Positions 1-10,000 of a stretch of 64,000 nt of DNA are shown one piece after another (positions within the stretch are counted from its first letter, which is position 1; each line of letters opens with the position of its first letter). The position numbers and the translations under genes were made by a program. Where the stretch lies: NCBI GenBank assembly GCA_038316385.1, contig JBBQAN010000003.1:115290-179289 (forward strand). Reading direction: 5' to 3'. The DNA comes from SZAS-103 sp038316385. GTDB taxonomy: Bacteria; Pseudomonadota; Gammaproteobacteria; Xanthomonadales; Xanthomonadaceae. The notes beneath the pieces were generated by a model. It did not search any database and was not told the origin of the DNA. It saw only the letters and a list, made by a program, of their open reading frames with translations.

Positions 1-443
1 AAATCTTCGATGCGCAGGTCGGGGCGGCGCGCGCGTAATTGCGCTTGTCGTCGCAGTGACGACGAGCCGACACGCGCACCCTGCGGCAACGCATCGAGCG
101 ATTCAAAATGATGGCTGACAAAAGCATCGAACGGGTCAGCGCGTTCAAGAACGGACGCAATCGCAAACGGGCCATCAAGTTCCATCGGTACGTCTTTGAG
201 CGAGTGGACGGCTGCATCAGCGCGACCTTCGATCATCGCGATTTCGAGCTCTTTCAGAAACAATCCCTTGCCGCCGATCGTGGCAAGTGGGCGATCAATG
301 ATGCGATCGCCGCGCGTGGTCATCGGCACAAGTTCGACGCGCAGACCCGGGCGTGCGGCGCGCAGCAATGCGGCGACGTGTTCGCTCTGCCAGAGCGCGA
401 GCGGACTTTCGCGCGTTGCAAGCCGCAATACGGAGCTCAGCAT
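1..443 (-). CDS. hemC: Porphobilinogen deaminase (hydroxymethylbilane synthase), N-terminal part, cut by window edge
   Basis: HemC polymerises four porphobilinogen molecules into hydroxymethylbilane in the haem pathway. About 147 codons are visible, read leftward from an ATG at 443-441, and the rest lies beyond position 1. The translation opens MLSSVLRLATRESPLALWQ and continues with a GGKGLFLKELE segment, an AVHSLKDVPME segment and GSSSLRRQAQL, all hallmarks of the HemC N-terminal domain. The cofactor-binding cysteine would lie in the missing part. The start is 1 bp after the algR stop, so translation is probably coupled. The order algZ-algR-hemC is the one known from pseudomonads and xanthomonads. 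This strip of sequence was not offered as a leftward reading frame because it runs off the edge; I read it from the complement. Confidence 0.93.
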   Translation of the reverse strand, partial: MLSSVLRLATRESPLALWQSEHVAALLRAARPGLRVELVPMTTRGDRIIDRPLATIGGKGLFLKELEIAMIEGRADAAVHSLKDVPMELDGPFAIASVLERADPFDAFVSHHFESLDALPQGARVGSSSLRRQAQLRARRPDLRIED

Positions 444-444
444 G

Positions 445-1191
445 TCACAAGTGCCGCAAACGATCGCGCAGCAACGGCAGGCAGCGACGGCTGACTTCCA
501 GCGGCGTCGTTACACTGCGCAACATCACATGCGCTTGCCCGTCGGGGCTGCGACGCAATTCGGTGAGCGCGCTTGCGGCGATCAGGCAGTTGCGATGAAT
601 GCGCAGGAAACGCTCGCCGAATTCGGACTCAAGCGATTTCAAGGATTCTTCGATTAAATCCTCGATCAGATCTTCGCCGTGGGCGTGATGCACCGAAACG
701 TATTTTTCGTCGGCCTGCAGATAGATGATTTCGCCGATCGGGATCAAGCGCAGGCTGCCGCGCAGGCGCGCGCTCAGGTGCGTGCGTGGTTTGTTGCGCG
801 GCAATTCCGGCAACCGCAATGCGGGTCGCGCGTCGACATAGCGGCGCGCGCGCTCGAGCGCACCGGCGAGTCGTTCGGGACGCACGGGCTTGACCAGGTA
901 ATCGACCGCTGCAGCTTCGAACGCCGACAGCGCATGCTCGTCGTATGCGGTGCAAAACACCAACGCCGGCGGTGCGTCAAGTTGCGCGAGGTGATGCGCG
1001 GCTTCCAGTCCGTCCATGACCGGCATCGCGATGTCCAGCAGCAGCAGGTCCGGTTGCAGGCGTTCGATCGCATCCAGCGCCTCGCGACCGTTACCCGCTT
1101 CGCCGACCACGACAACGTCGGCGTGCTCTGCCAGTAGCGCACGCAAACGTTCGCGCGCGAGCGGTTCGTCGTCGGCGATCAATACTTTCAT
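445..1191 (-). CDS. algR: LytTR-family response regulator, AlgR-like
   Basis: Two-domain DNA-binding response regulator of 248 residues. Residues 1-120 form a receiver with the acidic pair D7/D8, phospho-acceptor D53 (LLLLDIAMP) and the conserved lysine in LVKPV. Residues about 140-248 form a LytTR DNA-binding domain (IIYLQADEKYVSVHH, then RFLRIHRNCLI). It sits directly downstream of the algZ-like kinase gene and 1 bp before hemC, the arrangement of Pseudomonas algZ-algR-hemC. In relatives AlgR controls exopolysaccharide and type IV pilus genes; the target set here is unknown. The neighbouring pga genes could be a target, which is inference. The ATG at 1191 gives a full-length receiver N-terminus. 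Confidence 0.93.
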   Translation of the reverse strand: MKVLIADDEPLARERLRALLAEHADVVVVGEAGNGREALDAIERLQPDLLLLDIAMPVMDGLEAAHHLAQLDAPPALVFCTAYDEHALSAFEAAAVDYLVKPVRPERLAGALERARRYVDARPALRLPELPRNKPRTHLSARLRGSLRLIPIGEIIYLQADEKYVSVHHAHGEDLIEDLIEESLKSLESEFGERFLRIHRNCLIAASALTELRRSPDGQAHVMLRSVTTPLEVSRRCLPLLRDRLRHL

Positions 1192-1216
1192 CGTGCCTTC
1201 TTCATGCCGGAAGTCT

Positions 1217-2257
1217 TCATTGAACAGGCAATGTCAATTCGCAAGCATAGTAGCCATCGGCGTGACGCGCGACCATGCTGGTGGCCGCGCCGAAGCGGTA
1301 ACGCAGCCGGTGCGCGATACTCTGCTGGGCGTGGCCGTTGCCATGCGTGGAAGCTGCGATGTCCGCAGTCGGCGGGCATGGATTGCCGATGGTGACACGC
1401 AATATCTTGCCTTCGGTGCGCAGCGCGATGTCGATGACGCCGCCGCTCGCGAGTTGCGCGATACCGTGGATAATCGCGTTCTCGACCAGCGGTTGCAGCA
1501 CCAGACGCGGCAGTTTCAGCTCCCATGGCAGCGGTTCCTCGCGTTGCCACTGCACTTGCAGGCGCGCGCCCAGGCGCAAGGATTCAATCGCCAGAAAGCG
1601 CTCGACGAGCTCCACTTCCTCCGCCAGCGTGGATTCGCCTTCGCCCGCGCCGAGCGCGGCGCGGAACAGGTCGGACAGATCTTCCACTGCGCGCTCTGCC
1701 TGCACCGGATTGCTGCGGACGAGGCTGGCGATGGTATTCATGCTGTTGAACAGGAAGTGCGGCCGGATGCGCGCCTGCAATGCATCCACCTCGGCCTTGG
1801 CCTGCGCCTGCACTTGCTGTCGCCATTGCTCCTGCACGTACGCATAGCGCAGCGCGGCGGCGCTGATCAGTCCGGCAAGTACGGTGCAGCGCGTGATGAA
1901 ACGGATCGGATCGGCATTGGGCTGGCCGAGCAGGAAACCGAGGCCGAGGTCGATCTGAAACAGCAGCCACGCGCCGAATGCGGCCACGGCGACTGGCAGC
2001 GCCCATGCGAGCAATGCGCCGGGCACCAGCCGCAGTTGCGATAACGGCAACCGCAATTTGCACAACAACATCGCGCTGACCAGAGCCGTCCACTGCGCGA
2101 ACAGGCTTGCGGTGCCGAATGCGTAGGGGTTCCAGTGTTCGTGCCCGAGTGGCGCAAGAGTGAGAATCACCACCACGAGTTCGGCGCCGACGATGACCGC
2201 GAACAAGGTCGAGAGTCGACAAAAATCCGGAACCCAGGGGCGAGTCGGCGCGCGCAT
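1217..2257 (-). CDS. algZ: Sensor histidine kinase of the LytS/AlgZ (FimS) family
   Basis: Membrane histidine kinase of about 346 residues, partner of the response regulator downstream (25 bp gap). The N-terminal 140 residues carry four hydrophobic segments, starting with FAVIVGAELVVVILTLAPLG. A short linker follows, then the His_kinase motif ALQARIRPHFLFNSMNTIA with the phospho-accepting histidine, and an HATPase region with LVLQPLVENAIIHGI as N-box. The G boxes look degenerate, as in AlgZ. The frame stays open upstream to 2899 but only as a shadow of the esterase gene. The ATG at 2257, 14 bp after the esterase stop, gives a normal family length. Kinase activity is inferred from the family. 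Confidence 0.9.
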   Translation of the reverse strand: MRAPTRPWVPDFCRLSTLFAVIVGAELVVVILTLAPLGHEHWNPYAFGTASLFAQWTALVSAMLLCKLRLPLSQLRLVPGALLAWALPVAVAAFGAWLLFQIDLGLGFLLGQPNADPIRFITRCTVLAGLISAAALRYAYVQEQWRQQVQAQAKAEVDALQARIRPHFLFNSMNTIASLVRSNPVQAERAVEDLSDLFRAALGAGEGESTLAEEVELVERFLAIESLRLGARLQVQWQREEPLPWELKLPRLVLQPLVENAIIHGIAQLASGGVIDIALRTEGKILRVTIGNPCPPTADIAASTHGNGHAQQSIAHRLRYRFGAATSMVARHADGYYACELTLPVQ

Positions 2258-2271
2258 GTCGCGAGTATCGC

Positions 2272-2952
2272 TCACCCGGCGGCTGCGAAGCGCTCGCCCA
2301 GCCACGCGGTCAACGCCTGGATTTCTGACGGGCAGACCTGATGCGCCATCGGATAGCTGTGCCACTCGACGTGCATGCCGAGCGCAAGCAGTGCATCGCG
2401 AGCTTGGCGTCCAAGCGTTTCGGGAACGACCGGATCGAGGCTGCCATGCGCCATGAATACTGGCGTCGTGCGCGCCGCGCGCGTGCTCTCGGCGATGCTG
2501 GTCGCGGCCAGCGGAAGATATGTGGACAGCGCGATCAAACCGCCCACCGGTAGCTCGCGACGCAGGCCTGCCGCAAGCGCGATGGCACCGCCTTGCGAGA
2601 AACCGGCCAGCACGATCCGCGATGGTGGGATGCCGCGTTCGGCTTCGCGTGCGATCAGGGCCTCGACCTGCGCGATGCTCTGTCGGACGCCGGCCTCGTC
2701 TTCGCGCCGCGCCAGATCGAATCCGGCGATGTCGTACCACGCGCGCATGCGCATCCCGGCGTTGACCGTGATCGCGCGCATCGGCGCATGCGGAAATACG
2801 AACCGCAACGCGGGCCAACCGGGCCGCAGGAGTTGCGGGACGATCGGCGCGAAATCGTTGCCGTCCGCGCCGAGGCCATGCAGGAACAGAATGCTCCACG
2901 TCGGAATCGGACCTGTTTGTTTTTCGATGCTGTCGAGCAGGGTGTTGGTCAT
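2272..2952 (-). CDS. Carboxylesterase / phospholipase of the alpha/beta hydrolase fold
   Basis: Cytosolic serine esterase of about 226 residues, close to the bacterial carboxylesterase EstB/YpfH group (lysophospholipase/acyl-protein thioesterase-like). Motifs: SILFLHGLGADGNDF near the N-terminus (oxyanion region), nucleophile elbow GFSQGG, acid in HGSLDPVVP and histidine in YPMAHQVCPSE, completing a Ser-Asp-His triad. The physiological substrate cannot be read from sequence. I chose the ATG at 2952 (MTNTLLDS). A GTG nine codons upstream is also open but adds residues not typical of the family. It lies 14 bp before algZ and may be co-transcribed with it. Confidence 0.88.
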   Translation of the reverse strand: MTNTLLDSIEKQTGPIPTWSILFLHGLGADGNDFAPIVPQLLRPGWPALRFVFPHAPMRAITVNAGMRMRAWYDIAGFDLARREDEAGVRQSIAQVEALIAREAERGIPPSRIVLAGFSQGGAIALAAGLRRELPVGGLIALSTYLPLAATSIAESTRAARTTPVFMAHGSLDPVVPETLGRQARDALLALGMHVEWHSYPMAHQVCPSEIQALTAWLGERFAAAG

Positions 2953-3030
2953 GATGGGGGTTCTACTAAGGGGTTCCACAGTAACCCACGCAGCAACATG
3001 CAGGAACGCGTCGCTGGTTTCGCGCTTGGG

Positions 3031-3462
3031 TTACGCGCGCGGCTCGACGCCTTGGATATTGCCGTGCTCGTCGTGATGCACGACGCAGATGCGGCTGCCA
3101 CGACCAGCGACGATCACGGCTTTGTCGAGATCGAAATACTCGGCGTAATCCGCCAGCGTCTGCACGCCGTGTGCATGGGTCAGTTTGCGCGTCGGCAGCA
3201 AGGTCCACAGCAGCAGCAGCCCGCTGGTGCCGAGCAGCGCGATGATCGAGTGGGTGAGCGAGATCGGCGTGATGACATCGAAGACCTCGATCGCGGCCGA
3301 TTCGAAATACAGATGCAGTTTGATCACCTGATGCAACTTGTAGAACACCGGCAGCCACAGCACGAGCCAGAACGCCCACATCGCGGCCGTCACCAGATCC
3401 GACAGTAGCCGACGTCGCCAGCCCAGATCGCCGCGCGCATTGATGATCATCCGCTCAGGCAT
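3031..3462 (-). CDS. pgaD: Poly-beta-1,6-N-acetylglucosamine synthesis protein PgaD
   Basis: Small inner-membrane protein of about 143 residues with two hydrophobic segments (about 25-45 and 70-90) and a soluble C-terminal part, the architecture of PgaD/HmsS. In the family PgaD binds PgaC and is needed for polymerisation of UDP-GlcNAc into PNAG, under c-di-GMP control in E. coli. The assignment rests on size, topology and on the reading frame overlapping the end of pgaC by 8 bp. Sequence similarity to PgaD is weak at this level, so context carries much of the call. An upstream start at 3477 and a downstream ATG are also possible. Confidence 0.82.
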   Translation of the reverse strand: MPERMIINARGDLGWRRRLLSDLVTAAMWAFWLVLWLPVFYKLHQVIKLHLYFESAAIEVFDVITPISLTHSIIALLGTSGLLLLWTLLPTRKLTHAHGVQTLADYAEYFDLDKAVIVAGRGSRICVVHHDEHGNIQGVEPRA

Positions 3463-4771
3463 GATCTTCGGCCTCATCTTGGCGCGGTTTCTTGTTGCGC
3501 AGATGCGCGCCGCGATCCGGGCTGATCCAGCGCGCGCGCTGGCCTTGGTCGCGCCACAATGCTTTCGGGAACGCGACCACGGTTGCGGCGGTGTTGATCA
3601 GCCAGAACACCAGCGGATACCAGATCATCCAGTAGTAATTGCGGCCCAAGCCGGTGTCGTAGTGGCTGTCCAGCCATTTGCTCAGGCTGAATTGCAGCAG
3701 GCAGGTGGTGCCAAGTACGACGCCGCTCCATTGCGGGATCAGCGGCGATCCGATGATCGGCACCGCGCCGAGCGGCAGCACCAATCCGGCCAGCCAGATC
3801 AGCACCATCGCGAGCAAGGTGTATGACCACAGCAGGCTCAGGCACAACTCGAGCAGCAACGGCCACAAATGATTCTGCGCTGGATGCAGGATGACATCGA
3901 TGTTCTTCATGAGCACCTGCGCGCCGCCGGTCGCCCAGCGCAGGCGCTGTTTCCACAAACCGCGCAGGGTTTCCGGCATCAGGATCCAGACCAGCGCGCG
4001 CGGCTCGAAACGCACGTCCCAGCCGTCGCGTTGCAGCTTCCAGGTGATGTCGATGTCCTCGGTCAGCATGTCCGCGCTCCAGTAGCCGACGTGATGCACG
4101 GCCGACTTGCGGAATGCGGTGATCACGCCGGACACGGTGAACAATCGGCCGAAACTGCGCTGCGCGCGCTTGATCATGCCGACGATCGAGGAGAACTCGC
4201 CAACTTGCACGCGTCCGAGCAAAGTCGAACGATTGCGGATGCGCGGATTGCCGGTCACCGCAGCGACATCCGGGTCTTCGATGAAATGCCGCACCATCCA
4301 GTGCGCGCAATACGGATCGAGCAGCGCGTCGCCATCGATGCAGATGAGAATTTCATGCTTTGCAAGCAAACTGCCGGCCCGCAACGCCATCGCCTTACCC
4401 TGGTTCTGGGCGAGATGCACGACGCGCAATCGCGGGTATTCCTGCACCATGCGGTCGAGGATGTCTCCGGTATTGTCGCGGCTGCCGTCGTTGATCGCGA
4501 TCACCTCGAAGTCCGGGTAATCCATCGCCAACGCGTGCCGCAAGGTTTCCTCTGCGTGCGCGCCTTCGTTGAAACACGGAATCAAAATGCTGACCGGTGG
4601 TGTATCGCGTAGTGGAACTGGCTGGTTGAACGGCGGGTCCTTGCGCTCCCAGCGCCAATAAAACAGCGCGGCGCCCATCATCCACAGATACGACATGAAC
4701 AACGGGTAGTAGTACGCGAAGCCTTGCAGGCCGAGCCAGATGGTGTTGAGCAGCGCGGTCAGCGTCAACAC
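3455..4771 (-). CDS. pgaC: Poly-beta-1,6-N-acetyl-D-glucosamine synthase, GT2 glycosyltransferase
   Basis: Processive inner-membrane glycosyltransferase of 438 residues that builds PNAG from UDP-GlcNAc. An N-terminal membrane segment (about 10-35) precedes a GT2 domain: PPVSILIPCFNEG at about 59, NDGS, the DxD-like CIDGDALL, the acceptor-site TEDID and the processivity motif QRLRWATGG (Q-x-x-R-W). The C-terminal third has four more hydrophobic stretches that form the polymer channel. The start is a GTG at 4771, 10 bp after the pgaB stop. It lies between pgaB and pgaD in the usual B-C-D order. All expected catalytic residues are visible. Confidence 0.95.
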   Translation of the reverse strand: MLTLTALLNTIWLGLQGFAYYYPLFMSYLWMMGAALFYWRWERKDPPFNQPVPLRDTPPVSILIPCFNEGAHAEETLRHALAMDYPDFEVIAINDGSRDNTGDILDRMVQEYPRLRVVHLAQNQGKAMALRAGSLLAKHEILICIDGDALLDPYCAHWMVRHFIEDPDVAAVTGNPRIRNRSTLLGRVQVGEFSSIVGMIKRAQRSFGRLFTVSGVITAFRKSAVHHVGYWSADMLTEDIDITWKLQRDGWDVRFEPRALVWILMPETLRGLWKQRLRWATGGAQVLMKNIDVILHPAQNHLWPLLLELCLSLLWSYTLLAMVLIWLAGLVLPLGAVPIIGSPLIPQWSGVVLGTTCLLQFSLSKWLDSHYDTGLGRNYYWMIWYPLVFWLINTAATVVAFPKALWRDQGQRARWISPDRGAHLRNKKPRQDEAEDHA

Positions 4772-4781
4772 GGATGGACAC

Positions 4782-6794
4782 CTAACGGATGATTGGCAGG
4801 GGCAGGGGGTTATTCGGTTTGCTGTCGAAGATCGGACGCAGTTGCGCTGGATCGGGATTGTTCTTGAAAAGGTTGTCCGGATAGTAGGCGATGTTCTGCA
4901 CGCCCCAGCCGTACAACGCGCGAATGGTATCGGCCAATTCCGTGCCCGGCAGCGGCGCGTCGTCCTTGCGCCAGTTCACTGTCTGCAATTCCATCACAAC
5001 CTTGCTTATCGCGCCGGGATGCTCGTTCACCGCGTCGACGATCTGTTTGTAGAATGCCAACGGATCGGCGGCCTGCTCCATGTACGGCATTGCCATGATC
5101 GCGGTGTAATCGTAATTGGCCAGCGAATTGTCCAGCGATTGCGAATACCAGACCTCGGCTTTCGGGTTGAGCACGACGCTCGCATACAGGTTGCGCGCGG
5201 TCTTGATGCCTGGCTGTTCGTCGCGCACGACCTGAGCGAGTTCGCGGGCGAAATTATCCAGCGCGTTGATTTTCAGGATTGTCCAGCGTCCGAGCAAGTC
5301 GTCGCTCGCGCGGATCGCCTGCACAGAATCCGGCAGACCCCATTGCTTGTAGGTCTTCAGTGCCTGCGGGCTCGCATCTTCGTAATCGGACAAGGTGAGG
5401 TCGTCGTGGAACAGAATGCCGTCGATCGGCGTCGAGCGCGCGAGGTCCTGATACAGATCGCGCACGACCTGGCGTGCGCGCGGCGAGAACGGCGACAGCC
5501 GCGGATAACCCATCGCGACATGGCCGCCGGCAGTGTTCGGCAGGGTGACCACGACATCCTTCGCGGCCGGTTCCTTCGCCGGCAACTGCCATGCGAGCGC
5601 GGGCATCCACGCATACACGTGTCTGACCTGCGTGCGCGTGGCGATCTGCCATGCGGTGCGATTGAACAAATCCGCGCGCATCGGCAGATGGCGGTTCGGG
5701 AAGTACACCGCGTCGGCGGCGCCGTTGGCGTCAGGGTCGGCGAACGCCTGCAAGTACACCGTGTTCGCGCCCATCGCCTGAATACGATCGAGCAATTTGC
5801 CGAGATTGGTTTCCTGTTGCTTTGGATCCGGGTCGTAGATGTAGTCGAGGTCGATGTGCATGATCTTGCTCGGGCGATCATCCTCGTCATCGGTGTCCTT
5901 GTTGCGCAACTCGATCTCTTCGGCGAGGTCGCCAAGCCCCATCGAGCGGTCGATCAGCGAACGGCGCAATCCATACAGCGGGGTGTCGGCGGTGTTGCCG
6001 CCGTCGTCAAGGGTCAAACCGATCGGCATGCCGAGTTCGGCTGCGATGTGGCGCGTCTCGATGTTGTAGCGTCCGTACGGCCACACGATGATGTGCGGCC
6101 CCTTGCCGAGATGTTTTTTCAGCAGTTCGTTATTGCGCAGCAAATCTGCTCGCACGCGACGGTCATAACTCGTTTCGTCCTCGTAGCGTTTTTCCTCGGC
6201 GATCCAGCGCCGCGCGGTCGCGGCGGGCTGCAGGTTGCCCTGCGGATTTGCGACGATGCCTTCGTGCAGGCCGTAGGTGTGGCTCGCGATCTCGATCAGG
6301 CCGCTTTTCGTCATCTCGTTGATCTGCTGCCACGACAACAAATTTGTGCGCGGGATCGAACGACCATCGAAATTGACCTTGCCGTTCTCGGGCACCTCCA
6401 TCCACTTGCCGACCAGCGCAATCACTGCGGGCGCGTTGAACAACTTGAGGATCGGGAATGCATGCACGTAAACCGAACGATAGCCGTCGTCGAAGGTGAT
6501 CAGCACGGCCTTGTCGGGCAGCGGCTTCTTGCCCGCGTAATCGGCGAGCACATCGTTCATGCCGACGAAGCGATACCCGTTGTTCTTCAGCCAGTCCATC
6601 TGCCGCACGAAGTTCGTCGGCGTGACCGTGTACATCGGCACCAGCGCATCGTTGCCTTCGGCGATCTCGTGATAGCTGAGGATGGTGAGTTTGGGTTGCG
6701 GGGCGGCCTGTGCGACGTCTAAAAGACCCGCCAAAAGGACGAGCAATGTCGTGCAGGCAAACACAAACTTAGTAATAGATGATCGAATGGTCAT
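4782..6794 (-). CDS. pgaB: Poly-beta-1,6-N-acetyl-D-glucosamine N-deacetylase PgaB
   Basis: Periplasmic two-domain enzyme of 670 residues that partially deacetylates PNAG for export. A signal peptide (about 1-30, ending DVAQAAP) has no lipobox cysteine, whereas E. coli PgaB is a lipoprotein. The N-terminal polysaccharide deacetylase domain shows LTILSYHEI, TFDDGYRS (metal-binding DD) and SHTYGLH (S-H-T-x3-H), with WPYGRYN further on. From about residue 310 the GH153-like C-terminal domain follows, with HIDLDYIYDPD and FHDDLTLSDYED. It heads the minus-strand pgaBCD group. Upstream of it, where pgaA is usual, there are 249 bp of AT-richer DNA and then a divergent defence-like operon. Confidence 0.95.
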   Translation of the reverse strand: MTIRSSITKFVFACTTLLVLLAGLLDVAQAAPQPKLTILSYHEIAEGNDALVPMYTVTPTNFVRQMDWLKNNGYRFVGMNDVLADYAGKKPLPDKAVLITFDDGYRSVYVHAFPILKLFNAPAVIALVGKWMEVPENGKVNFDGRSIPRTNLLSWQQINEMTKSGLIEIASHTYGLHEGIVANPQGNLQPAATARRWIAEEKRYEDETSYDRRVRADLLRNNELLKKHLGKGPHIIVWPYGRYNIETRHIAAELGMPIGLTLDDGGNTADTPLYGLRRSLIDRSMGLGDLAEEIELRNKDTDDEDDRPSKIMHIDLDYIYDPDPKQQETNLGKLLDRIQAMGANTVYLQAFADPDANGAADAVYFPNRHLPMRADLFNRTAWQIATRTQVRHVYAWMPALAWQLPAKEPAAKDVVVTLPNTAGGHVAMGYPRLSPFSPRARQVVRDLYQDLARSTPIDGILFHDDLTLSDYEDASPQALKTYKQWGLPDSVQAIRASDDLLGRWTILKINALDNFARELAQVVRDEQPGIKTARNLYASVVLNPKAEVWYSQSLDNSLANYDYTAIMAMPYMEQAADPLAFYKQIVDAVNEHPGAISKVVMELQTVNWRKDDAPLPGTELADTIRALYGWGVQNIAYYPDNLFKNNPDPAQLRPIFDSKPNNPLPLPIIR

Positions 6795-7043
6795 GACCGG
6801 TGATCAAGTACCGAGGCGCAATTTCTACAGTATTAGGGCTAGCTGCATGCGAACATGGGGACAAAGCATTAAAGATTTTTCACCAAACGGATGAACGCTT
6901 AGATACCTCAGTCTCGGACAGGATGGCGCAGCTGAGATAGCGGAAAAATTTGCCCTCCTAAGGCTAGGCTCTTTGTTTATCATGAAATTGGATGCAAGAG
7001 CCTCGTTTAATACATACGGTAGGGCGCCTCACCAGGAAGCCAC
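6795..7043. other. AT-rich intergenic region between pgaB and the accessory operon
   Basis: Divergent spacer that must carry promoters for pgaB (leftward) and the PLD-helicase operon (rightward). It is visibly richer in A/T than the flanking genes. I could not settle on a convincing -35/-10 pair in either direction. No direct repeat matching the far end of the accessory operon was seen. Confidence 0.6.
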
Positions 7044-10000
7044 ATGCCACGCATTTTCGACAACATCACGGATGAATTGCTCGGCGCCCTGCGGGCAACC
7101 TTGGCCGTCTCAGCCCGTGCCGACTTCTGCGTCGGCTATCTCAACCTGCGTGGCTGGCAATCGATCGACGACCTGATCCAAGAATGGCAGCCGACAAGTG
7201 GGCAGGTCTGTCGCGTGCTCGTCGGCATGCAGCGCCCGCCCTATGAGGAAGTGCGCGAGCTCTATCGCGCCGCGAACGACGAAGGCGGGCTGGATAACGC
7301 GCAGGCGACGCGGCTCAAGGCGCAATTTGCCGCGCAGTTGCGCGAGCAGATCACCCTCGGCATCCCGACTGGCAAAGATGAACACGCGTTGCGACGCTTC
7401 GCCGCCCAGCTTCGTGCTGGACAGGCGGTGGTCAAGCTGTTCCTGCCACATCCGTTGCACGCCAAGCTGTACCTGTTGTTTCGCGACGACGCCAACAATC
7501 CGATCACCGGCTTTGTCGGCAGCAGCAATCTCACCATGCAAGGCTTGTCCAGGCAGGGCGAGCTGAATGTCGATGTGCTTGAACACCACGGTTGCACGCG
7601 GTTGGCACAATGGTTCGAGGGTCGCTGGAGCAATCGCTGGGCGCTGGATATCTCGAAGGATCTTGCCGACATCATCGAGACCAGTTGGGCGCGCGATGAG
7701 CTGATCCCGCCATACCGCATTTACTTGAACATGGCTTATCACCTCAGCACCGAAGCGCGTGCGGGCTTGAGCCAGTTCCGCTTGCCGGCGCGTTTTGAGA
7801 AGGAGCTGTTCGAGTTCCAGAAGAGCGCGGTAAAAATCGCCGCGCGGCATCTCAACAAGCGCGGCGGTGTGTTGATCGGCGATGTGGTCGGTCTCGGCAA
7901 GACGATGATGGCCACCGCGCTGACGCGGATGTTCGAGGACGACCTCGGCCACGAAGCGCTGATCATCTGCCCGAAAAATCTTGAATCGATGTGGCAGCAC
8001 TATCGGAGCGAATACGGTCTTCGTGGCCGCGTACTTCCGATATCCCAAGTCACAAAACACCTGCAAGACATGAAGCCTTACCGTCTCGTGCTGATCGACG
8101 AAAGCCACAACCTGCGCAATCGCGAGGGCCGTCGCTACAAGGCCATTGCCGATTACATCCGCAGCGTCGATGCCAAGGTGATCCTGCTCACCGCGACTCC
8201 TTACAACAAGACCAAAACCGATCTATCCAGTCAGTTGCGGCTGTTCATCGAAGAGAAAACCAACATCGGCATCCGTCCCGAACATCACCTGCGCAAGACC
8301 GGGATGAGCGAAGCGGAGTTCGAGCGCAAGTGGCAGTGCAAGGCCAACTCGATCGTCGGCATGGAAAAGAGTGAGGAGTTCGATGACTGGCGCGAGCTGA
8401 TCCGTCTTTACATGGTTCGGCGCACGCGCAGTTTCATCATCCAGCATTACACCGAGGCCGACGAGAAAGGTCGGCGTTACATCGCTGTTGCCGGCGGCGA
8501 GAAATTGTATTTTCCGGAACGCCTGCCGCGCTCGCTCAAGTTCAACGTGGACGAAAGCGATGCGGGCGACCGCTACGCCCAGCTCTATTCCGATCATGTG
8601 GTCGATCTCATCAACAGCTTGCATGTGCCGCGCTATGGCTTGGGCAAATACATCGAGCCGGCTGCAGACAAGGCAGCTACGCCGACTGAGCGCAAGCTGA
8701 TCGACAACCTCGGCCGCGCCGGCAAGCGTTTGATGGGGTTCTGCCGCACCAACCTGTTCAAGCGACTGGAGTCGAGTGGGCACTCGTTTCTGGAATCGAT
8801 CGATCGCCACATTCTGCGCAATCAGGTTTATCTCTATGCGATCGAGAACAATCTCGACTTACCGCTTGGCGTGCTTGATCCGGGCGTGCTGGATGCCGAA
8901 CGCATCGACGAAGACGCCGAAGGCATGGAAGGCGACACCGAAGACTTGCTCGACGGCATGGTCGAAGCCGTTACCGACGACAACGATGCAAGCTTCGGCC
9001 TTGCGAAAGCCAAGGCAATCTATGACTTGTATTCAGGACCGCTGAAAAAACGCTTCAAATGGATCAGCCCAAAGCTGTTCCTGAAAACGCTGGCCGAACA
9101 TCTGGCCGACGACACCAACAAGCTTCGATCCTTGCTCGACACCTACGGGCCTTGGCGCGTTGAAAGCGACCGCAAGCTGGCCGAACTGCTGAACTTGATC
9201 CAGAAGCGCCACGGCAAAGACAAAGTGCTGGTGTTCACCCAGTTTGCCGACACTGCGCGTTATCTCGGGCAGCAACTCGTCAAAGCCGGCGTTAAGCAAC
9301 TTGATGTCGCCACCGGGGCCAGTGCCGATCCGTATGCGCTGGCTTGCCGCTTCTCACCGCAGTCCAATCGCAAGAAGATCAACAAGGCCGACGAGCTGCG
9401 CGTGCTGATTTGCACCGATGTGCTGTCCGAAGGGCAGAACCTGCAGGACTGCAACGTGGTGGTCAATTTCGATCTGCCGTGGGCGATCATCCGCCTGATC
9501 CAGCGCGCGGGCCGCGTCGATCGCATCGGCCAGCGCGCAGAGCAGATCCATTGCTATTCGTTCCTGCCCGCCGATGGCGTCGAGCGCCTGATCCGCCTGC
9601 GCGCACGCATCCAGCAGCGCCTGCTTGAGAATGCGGAAGTTGTAGGTACCGACGAAGCGTTCTTCGAAGACGACGATGCGAACAACATCCGCAATCTCTA
9701 CACCGAGAGACCGGGCGTCCTCGACGACACCGACGACGAAGTGGATCTGGCTTCCTACGCTTGGCAAATCTGGAAAGACGCCACCAAGGATGACGCCGAA
9801 CTCGCGCGCGCCGTGGAAACATTGCCGCCCGTCGTGTATTCGGCCCGCAAGTTCTGGCTTGATCCCGAACGCATGCCATCGCTAGGCACGAAGGCCGCTC
9901 AGGGAGGTGCATTGGTGTACGTGAAATCACCGGAAGGCAACGACCATCTCGCATGGATCGGACAAGACGGCGAACCCGTCACCGAATCGCAATTCGTGAT

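Noticed and set aside
2258..2899. Leftward frame continuing the histidine kinase upstream to 2899
   Set aside because: It overlaps the well-supported esterase gene on the same strand and gives arginine-rich nonsense; the kinase starts at 2257.
7110..8108. 332-codon leftward frame inside the PLD-helicase gene
   Set aside because: Shadow of a high-GC gene; the plus-strand frame has intact helicase and PLD motifs.
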